Shown here one piece after another: positions 40,700 to 44,832 of a stretch of DNA of 44,832 nucleotides (its first letter is position 1; each line of letters begins with the position of its first letter). The notes under the pieces are model-generated. The model was not told the origin of the DNA, did not search any database, and saw only the letters and a list, made by a program, of their open reading frames with translations. The DNA is taken from NCBI RefSeq assembly GCF_000620765.1, contig NZ_KK211185.1, positions 1-44,832 on the forward strand. The letters run 5' to 3'. A program made the position numbers and the translations under genes. The DNA comes from Desulfovermiculus halophilus DSM 18834. Lineage in GTDB: Bacteria; Desulfobacterota; Desulfovibrionia; Desulfovibrionales; Desulfothermaceae.

Positions 40700-41161
40700 T
40701 TATCCGTCCTGGGCGATGTCACAGACCTGCCCGCGGGTTATCCGGGCCAGATCGTCAAGGTGCATGGGGACTCCGGAGGCATCGGTCCCGGCTGCGGGGT
40801 AGATCAGCTGGTAATTTCCAAGCCGCTGGTCGATGAAAATCTGTAGGCCGTTTACCCCGAAGGGACAGACTCCGCCGATGCGGAAACCGGTCTGCTCCAA
40901 TGTTTCTTCCGGGGTGGCCATGCGGTGCTTGACCCCGGTAATGGTTTTGAATTTTCCGGAGGCCAGCTTTCGGTCTCCAGGCAGAACAGCCATGCGAAAG
41001 CAGCCGTCCTTGCCGGCCAAAAGGATGGATTTTGCTATTTGGGCCACTTGGACCCCGATTCGATCCGCCGCCATCTGTGAGGTGGGCGTGCTGCCGGGGT
41101 CAAACTCCAGGGCCTTCAGGCCGTTGTGGTCCAGAATTTCCTGTACTGCGGATGGAATCAT
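40700..41161 (-). CDS. YbaK/EbsC-type aminoacyl-tRNA deacylase
   Basis: A 153-residue editing enzyme of the YbaK/ProX superfamily that hydrolyses mischarged tRNA, typically Cys-tRNA(Pro). Segments: STPTSQMAADRIGVQVAQIA, KSILLAGKDGCFRMAVLPGD with the key Lys, GVKHRMATPEETLEQTGFRI, GGVCPFGVNGLQIFIDQRL and YPAAGTDASGVPMHLDDLAR. The start at 41161 has AGGA upstream; an ATG at 41173 is in frame but has no binding site. The length is normal. It is monocistronic as far as can be seen. Confidence 0.9.
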   Translation of the reverse strand: MIPSAVQEILDHNGLKALEFDPGSTPTSQMAADRIGVQVAQIAKSILLAGKDGCFRMAVLPGDRKLASGKFKTITGVKHRMATPEETLEQTGFRIGGVCPFGVNGLQIFIDQRLGNYQLIYPAAGTDASGVPMHLDDLARITRGQVCDIAQDG

Positions 41162-41214
41162 GGAGGTCCTCATGTATGAAAATAATGCTCTAACAACCTG
41201 TTTTTTAAAAGCAT

Positions 41215-41265
41215 TTTTGTATATTTCGTTAGCGCAAGCGTGCCTGCGCCTTGGCAGGCATGTGG
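41215..41265. repeat. TTCGTTAGCG repeat, third copy
   Basis: TTTGTATATTTCGTTAGCGC then AAGCGTGCCTGCGCCTTGGC matches copies at 29216-29256 and, inverted, 23617-23655. Confidence 0.7.
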
Positions 41266-41437
41266 GTTAGTAGCTTTCTGTGTCGGAGAGCCGAATATAT
41301 GTAACACGTTGGAATGTCGACGAAGATTAAATACAGAACAGGCCCGGTGTCAAGCAGTCGGCGCATAAACGCGGGATTTGATGTGAATCAAGTCGAACAG
41401 GTGCAGCCGGACAAATACATTTGGGTCAATCCGAGGC

Positions 41438-41466
41438 TTGCACACCGATCAATTCTTCTATATGCT
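41438..41466 (+). promoter_or_regulatory. Putative promoter of candidate sRNA
   Basis: TTGCAC (41438-41443) and TATGCT (41461-41466) are separated by exactly 17 bases, a good sigma-70 arrangement, just upstream of a strong terminator with no ORF between. Confidence 0.6.
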
Positions 41467-41472
41467 AAAAAC

Positions 41473-41542
41473 CTGTAGCTCAGGTTCTACCTGTGAAGAG
41501 GCCTTAAGGAGTTTGCCCCTCCTCTCCTTAAGGCCTTTTTTT
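41473..41542 (+). ncRNA. Candidate small RNA
   Basis: About 70 nt between a promoter-like pair and a perfect terminator. A short 5' stem (ACCTG/CAGGT around TAGCT, 41471-41485) overlaps the predicted start site. The terminator stem is AGGCCTTAAGGAG (41499-41511) with CTCCTTAAGGCCT (41524-41536), then seven T (41536-41542). There is no reading frame of note, and the next gene lies on the other strand. The start site is estimated, so the 5' end may be off by several bases. The function is unknown. Confidence 0.55.
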
Positions 41543-41550
41543 GTCTCCAT

Positions 41551-42624
41551 TTATCCCCACATCGGCTTGATCCGAACTCCGAGATCCTGAACATGAGCAG
41601 GGACCAGGCTGGCGCAATAGGTACAGGCCGAGCAGCACAGTCCGCAGTCCATGGTTCGTTTTCCGAAGTCGGAGGGAAGATCTTGGTTAGCCACATAGAA
41701 CCTGTGGGCCAAGAGCTCCAGGGTGTCCATCAGCTCCAAAAGATTCCCGGCATAGGCCCCCTTCAGGTAGATGCTGAGGACTTTACGCATCACCCCGGCC
41801 CCTCTGGTTCGTCCTCCCAGCTTGATGGTCTGAATCCATGGGCTGTAGGCAGCAGCGTCTTCAGGGCGGATGAAGGGAGAGCGCAGAATCAGAGACGGAT
41901 CGCGGGCAAAGGCCCGGGCACATCCCAGGGAGGTGTTCAGGTCGAGGGTCCGCTCCAGGGCCGGGTCCATGCGGCCCAGGGAGATTGCGGCGTCGTGGGA
42001 CAGCTTGAACGGACAATGGGGCAGACAGCCCTCGTTGGCCAAAAGCCCAAGGCGCATGCCTGGCCACAGTCTGGCGCAGCTGGAGCTGATCTCCCGCAGC
42101 CGGGACAAGTCCCGGTTTAGGCTTCGGTCCAGGATCAGCTTGCCAGGGGACATGAATGCCGTGTGAGTGATGAGTTCCAGGTGCTGGTTGATCCGGGGCA
42201 GGGAGTCCAGCATGGCGTTCACTCCGGGCACGGCCTGCAGATGGGAGCACAGATCCGGCGCACGGTCGGAGAGGGCCTGAAGGAGATAGGGATCCACATA
42301 TACGATTCCGTCCAGGCATCCGGCCCGGTGCAGGGCCGCAAGGGGCTCCAGGGCGGAGTCCACCCATCCGGGATCCAGAAGACTGGAAGGATTCTGAAAG
42401 CGGCTGTTGAGCAGGGCAAACTTGGGCGTGTCCCGTATGGTTCGCAGGTGCCGGATCATATCCTGCAGAGAATGGGGGGCTACCCCGGCCCGGGCGTCAA
42501 GCAGGCGGTCTGTGTGCAGGCTGAAATAGACCCCATCCAGCCGGGAGGAGTTCTGAGCCAAAAAATCGGCGTAGTCCGCCTGGGGAAGAAAGGGGACTTC
42601 GAATCTGAGCTGATCGCTGCGCAT
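41551..42624 (-). CDS. U32-peptidase-like TIM-barrel protein with two Cys clusters
   Basis: A 357-residue cytoplasmic protein. The middle motif LGLLANEGCLPHCPFKLSHD has the Cys-x3-Cys arrangement seen in U32/UbiU-UbiV-like proteins, and a C-terminal cluster MDCGLCCSACTYCASLV supplies five more Cys, together suitable for an Fe-S cluster. Other segments (FEVPFLPQADYADFLAQNSS, LDGVYFSLHTDRLLDARAGV, LDGIVYVDPYLLQALSDRAP) fit a barrel fold. The family assignment is by resemblance only; no catalytic role is claimed. GAGGAGG lies just upstream of the ATG. An sRNA gene converges on its end. Confidence 0.65.
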   Translation of the reverse strand: MRSDQLRFEVPFLPQADYADFLAQNSSRLDGVYFSLHTDRLLDARAGVAPHSLQDMIRHLRTIRDTPKFALLNSRFQNPSSLLDPGWVDSALEPLAALHRAGCLDGIVYVDPYLLQALSDRAPDLCSHLQAVPGVNAMLDSLPRINQHLELITHTAFMSPGKLILDRSLNRDLSRLREISSSCARLWPGMRLGLLANEGCLPHCPFKLSHDAAISLGRMDPALERTLDLNTSLGCARAFARDPSLILRSPFIRPEDAAAYSPWIQTIKLGGRTRGAGVMRKVLSIYLKGAYAGNLLELMDTLELLAHRFYVANQDLPSDFGKRTMDCGLCCSACTYCASLVPAHVQDLGVRIKPMWG

Positions 42625-42701
42625 GCCTCCTCTCTATCAGAGGCGGCGGTGGAGGACCAGAGGGAGCTAAACGAAGTTCCCGGTGTCTAACGGATCGTAT
42701 T

Positions 42702-42965
42702 TGTGGTTCTTCGACGTAGCCTGTGGATTTTTGGAGTTTGCCCTCTCTTCTGTGTGCCCACTTTCGGCCCGGTATTTTCTAAGTCCCGCCAAAGGGGGAT
42801 CCCTGCCCCCTCCAGGCACTCACATGATGGACATTGCCTCCAGATGGACTGAGCATATCATGCATGTGAGTGCCTGGTTTCCCCCTTTTGGCGGGACCAA
42901 GAAAATGTGCGGGCCTGCCGCTCAAGGCACACAGAAGAGACAGCAAATTTTTATGCATGCAAGGC
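42702..42965. repeat. Foldback (MITE-like) element, copy F
   Basis: GTGGTTCTTCGACGTAGCCT onwards is nearly identical to copy A through both arms and the loop (ATGGACATTGCCTCCAGATG against ATGGACATTGCTTTCAGATG). The last 20 bp, including TCGAAGAGCC, are missing or replaced, and no flanking direct repeat is visible. Confidence 0.83.
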
Positions 42966-43089
42966 CCCTGAACTTTGGGAAGGGGGGCTGAGCGATTACA
43001 ACGGTTCACTCCCTTGATGGCATGTGCGGGGTTGGGCCGGATCTTGACAAGTGCGGGAAGGGAGACATATCTTCGTTTCGTCTGTCAAC

Positions 43090-43320
43090 AGACCCGGCAT
43101 GGTGCCCGTCACGGGCAAAGAGGGAAACCGGTGCAAATCCGGTACGGACCCGCCGCTGTTACCGGGGACAAAGGCTGCAGGACGGCCACTGACCCCCTCA
43201 CTCACTTGAAGCCGTTTTTCTGGAATGTTTCCAGACCAAATGACTTCAAGTGATTGAGGGGGATGGGAAGGCGCAGCCGGAGGAGGATCCGGAAGTCAGA
43301 AGACCTGCCCTGCCGGACGG
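43090..43320 (+). promoter_or_regulatory. Cobalamin (adenosylcobalamin) riboswitch aptamer
   Basis: Core elements of the cobalamin riboswitch are in order: GGTGCCCG...CGGGC, AGGGAAACCGGTGCAAATCC with GGTACGGACCCGCCGCTGTT, GGCCACTG (43184-43191), then GGGAAGGCGCAGCCGGAGGA, GGATCCGG and AAGTCAGAAGACCTGCCCTG. The closing stem is CCGGCA (43094-43099) with TGCCGG (43311-43316). The arm after CCACTG is enlarged to a 19-bp stem (43193-43211 with 43244-43262) with an inner TCTGGAA/TTCCAGA stem. It lies directly upstream of cobT. Confidence 0.9.
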
Positions 43321-43337
43321 GCTGATGGGGAGAAGGC

Positions 43338-43390
43338 AAATCCTCAAGCATTGTCTATCAATAGCTTGGGGATTTTTTTTATCCCCAAGC
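43338..43390 (+). terminator. Riboswitch expression platform: terminator and competing hairpin
   Basis: AAATCCTCAAGC (43338-43349) pairs with GCTTGGGGATTT (43364-43375), followed by T residues to 43380: an intrinsic terminator. The same GCTTGGGGAT can instead pair perfectly with ATCCCCAAGC (43381-43390), which removes the terminator. This fits transcription control of cobT by cobalamin. Confidence 0.75.
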
Positions 43391-43409
43391 AAGCCACGGG
43401 AGGTACACA

Positions 43410-44468
43410 ATGAATAGGTTGACCGAGTATGCCCAATCCATCCCCCGCCCGGATGCGGACCTTTTTCAGGCCGCACTGGATCGTCTCAACCAGCAGGTCC
43501 GGCCCCGGGGAAGCCTGGGCAAGCTGGAGGGTACTTCCGCCCGGTTGGCGGGTATCAAAAGGACCCTGGACGTTCGTTTGCAGAACAAGGTTATCGTTAC
43601 CTGTGCCGGAGACCATGGGGTGGTGGAGGAAGGAGTGAGCCTGTATCCTCAGGAAGTCACCCCTCAGATGGTTCATGCCTTTGTCAGCGACGGGGCCTCG
43701 ATCAATGTCTTGGCCCGTCATGCCGGAGCCAGGGTGAAGGTGGCCGATCTGGGGGTCAATTATGACTTTGCCCCTGATCTGCCCATTCTGCACGCGAAAG
43801 TCCGCAAGGGAACCCGAAACATGGCCCGCGGACCGGCAATGAGCAGGGAGGAGGCAGAACAGAGCATATGGGCCGGGATCGAGATCGTGGACCAGCTGGT
43901 GCGGGAAGGTCTGGACCTGCTGGGTACCGGAGACATGGGCATTGGGAATACCACCCCCTCGACAGCGGTTATAGCTGCCTTTTCCGGTCTCCCGGTTTCC
44001 AAGCTCACCGGCCGGGGGACCGGGCTGGATGATACGCGGCTGAGGCACAAAATCCAGGTCATCGAACGGGCCCTGGAGGTCAACCGGCCGGATCCCAGGG
44101 ATCCCATCGACGTCTTGGCCAAGGTTGGCGGCCTGGAGATCGGGGGCCTGGCCGGCCTGGTCATCGGGGCAGCGGCCCACGAAGTGCCTGTGGTCTGCGA
44201 TGGGCTGATCGCTACGGCTGGGGCCATGATCGGGTGCGAGATCGCGCAGCAGGCCAGGGACTATCTGTTTCCCAGTCACCGTTCAGTGGAGCAGGGCCAT
44301 GCCTATATGCATGAGCGGCTGGGGCTGGATCCCCTGCTGGATCTGGAGTTCCGCTTGGGGGAAGGAACTGGAGCTGCGGTGGCTATGGAGCTTTTGGACG
44401 CATCCACCCGCATCCTGGCTGAGATCAAGACCTTTGCCGAGCTGGACGTGACCCAGGCCCAGGACTAA
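43410..44468 (+). CDS. cobT: Nicotinate-nucleotide:dimethylbenzimidazole phosphoribosyltransferase CobT
   Basis: A 352-residue enzyme that makes alpha-ribazole phosphate, the lower-ligand nucleotide of cobalamin. Motifs: LNQQVRPRGSLGKLEGTSAR near residue 25-45, VTCAGDHGVVEEGVSLYPQE (about 65-85), GDMGIGNTTPSTAVIAAFSG, KVGGLEIGGLAGLVIGAAAH and DLEFRLGEGTGAAVAMELLD with the catalytic Glu. The length is typical. GGGAGG precedes the ATG. The upstream cobalamin riboswitch indicates feedback repression by the pathway product. A foldback element follows the stop by 9 bp. Confidence 0.96.
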   Translation: MNRLTEYAQSIPRPDADLFQAALDRLNQQVRPRGSLGKLEGTSARLAGIKRTLDVRLQNKVIVTCAGDHGVVEEGVSLYPQEVTPQMVHAFVSDGASINVLARHAGARVKVADLGVNYDFAPDLPILHAKVRKGTRNMARGPAMSREEAEQSIWAGIEIVDQLVREGLDLLGTGDMGIGNTTPSTAVIAAFSGLPVSKLTGRGTGLDDTRLRHKIQVIERALEVNRPDPRDPIDVLAKVGGLEIGGLAGLVIGAAAHEVPVVCDGLIATAGAMIGCEIAQQARDYLFPSHRSVEQGHAYMHERLGLDPLLDLEFRLGEGTGAAVAMELLDASTRILAEIKTFAELDVTQAQD

Positions 44469-44476
44469 TTTTTTTC

Positions 44477-44580
44477 GGTTCTTGGACGTAGCCTGTGGAT
44501 TTGTGGAGTTTGCCGTCTCATCTGTGTGCCCACTTTCGGCCCTGTATTTTCTACGTCCCGGCAAAGAGGGATCCCGGGCC
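44477..44580. repeat. Foldback element, half copy G
   Basis: GGTTCTTGGACGTAGCCTGT through CCCACTTTCGGCCCTGTATT to GGGATCCCGGGCC; the left arm only, diverged. Confidence 0.75.
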
Positions 44581-44649
44581 GGGGCGTGGATTGACATAAA
44601 GTATACGACCGGTCTATTAGGGCAGCTGAACTGCCCAAAGATATGTGTT

Positions 44650-44832
44650 CAGGGGGCCTTGTCCAGCGAGGGGCTGAAGGCCTCCTGATCCCGGCTGTGT
44701 AATTATTTTTGGTTCTTCGAACTAGCCTGTGGATTTTTGGAGTTTGCCATCTCTTCTGTGTGCCCACTTTCGGCCCGGTATTTTCTAAGTCCCGCCAAAG
44801 GGGGATCCCTGCCCCCTCCAGGCACTCACATG
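44650..44832. repeat. Foldback element copy H with 5' block, cut by window end
   Basis: GCCTTGTCCAGCGAGGGGCT (44656-44675) matches the block before copy B at 5658. GGTTCTTCGAACTAGCCTGT begins at 44711 and the left arm runs to the window end at CACTCACATG. Confidence 0.83.

Noticed and set aside
41551-42624. A radical SAM enzyme
   Set aside because: No CxxxCxxC at the N-terminus. The Cys motifs are NEGCLPHC in the middle and a C-terminal cluster, closer to U32/UbiV-type proteins.

Overview
The window is most likely chromosomal DNA of a sulfate-reducing Desulfovibrionales-type bacterium (Desulfobacterota). This is an inference from gene content: a complete Tad/Flp pilus locus, pgk-tpiA-secG, mreB next to a GAF-domain gene, Gram-negative outer-membrane enzymes, and several small proteins of a kind I associate with that order. 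Coding DNA is GC-rich, but two AT-rich patches lie inside the Tad locus. The spaces between genes are unusually rich in repeats.

Layout. 1-2.4 kb: tRNA-Asn, a small GIY-YIG gene, a degenerate second tRNA-Asn with a copied terminator, and a fatty-acyl-CoA ligase. 2.4-5.6 kb (minus strand): a PP2C phosphatase overlapping an MntA/HepT toxin-antitoxin pair whose toxin is frameshifted, then a TVP38/DedA-like membrane protein, a thiamine-binding-like protein and an unknown protein. 5.6-9.0 kb: mostly repeats, with tRNA-Lys and a small HTH regulator. 9.0-25.0 kb (plus strand): the Tad pilus locus, in the order flp, cpaA, cpaB, cpaC, small secreted protein, two tadE-like genes, tadG, cpaE, a DUF559 nuclease-like insertion, cpaF, tadB, tadC, tadD and a TPR/LytR_C lipoprotein, followed by an outer-membrane barrel gene. 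26.0-29.0 kb (minus): pgk, tpiA, secG and tRNA-Leu. 29.4 kb: a Nudix-fold protein lacking most catalytic residues. 30.3-33.4 kb (minus): a small Cys-rich protein, a GAF protein, mreB and an inositol monophosphatase. 34.5-37.9 kb: manA with a small partner, a LysE-type exporter, an alpha/beta hydrolase and a conserved small protein. 38.1-39.7 kb: convergent PagL-like and LpxR-like lipid A deacylases. 39.7-42.6 kb: a Zn-ribbon HTH protein, a small charged protein, a YbaK deacylase, a candidate sRNA and a U32-like Cys-cluster protein. 43.1-44.5 kb: a cobalamin riboswitch controlling cobT.

The most unusual content is non-coding. (1) A foldback element of about 275 bp is present in up to nine full, partial or deleted copies. 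It has terminal inverted repeats GGTTCTTCGA/TCGAAGAGCC, and its two complete copies carry 8-9 bp flanking direct repeats. It looks like a non-autonomous, MITE-like transposon. (2) Several families of heptanucleotide tandem arrays (words such as GCTGAAA, CAGAAGT, AGATAAC, GTGAACG) fill gaps between genes, including gaps inside the Tad operon. (3) A compact candidate sRNA has a promoter and terminator but no ORF. (4) The cobT riboswitch has a greatly enlarged peripheral arm and a readable terminator/antiterminator switch. I did not find a clearly new multi-protein system. The MITE family, the heptamer arrays and the sRNA are the best candidates for undescribed biology.
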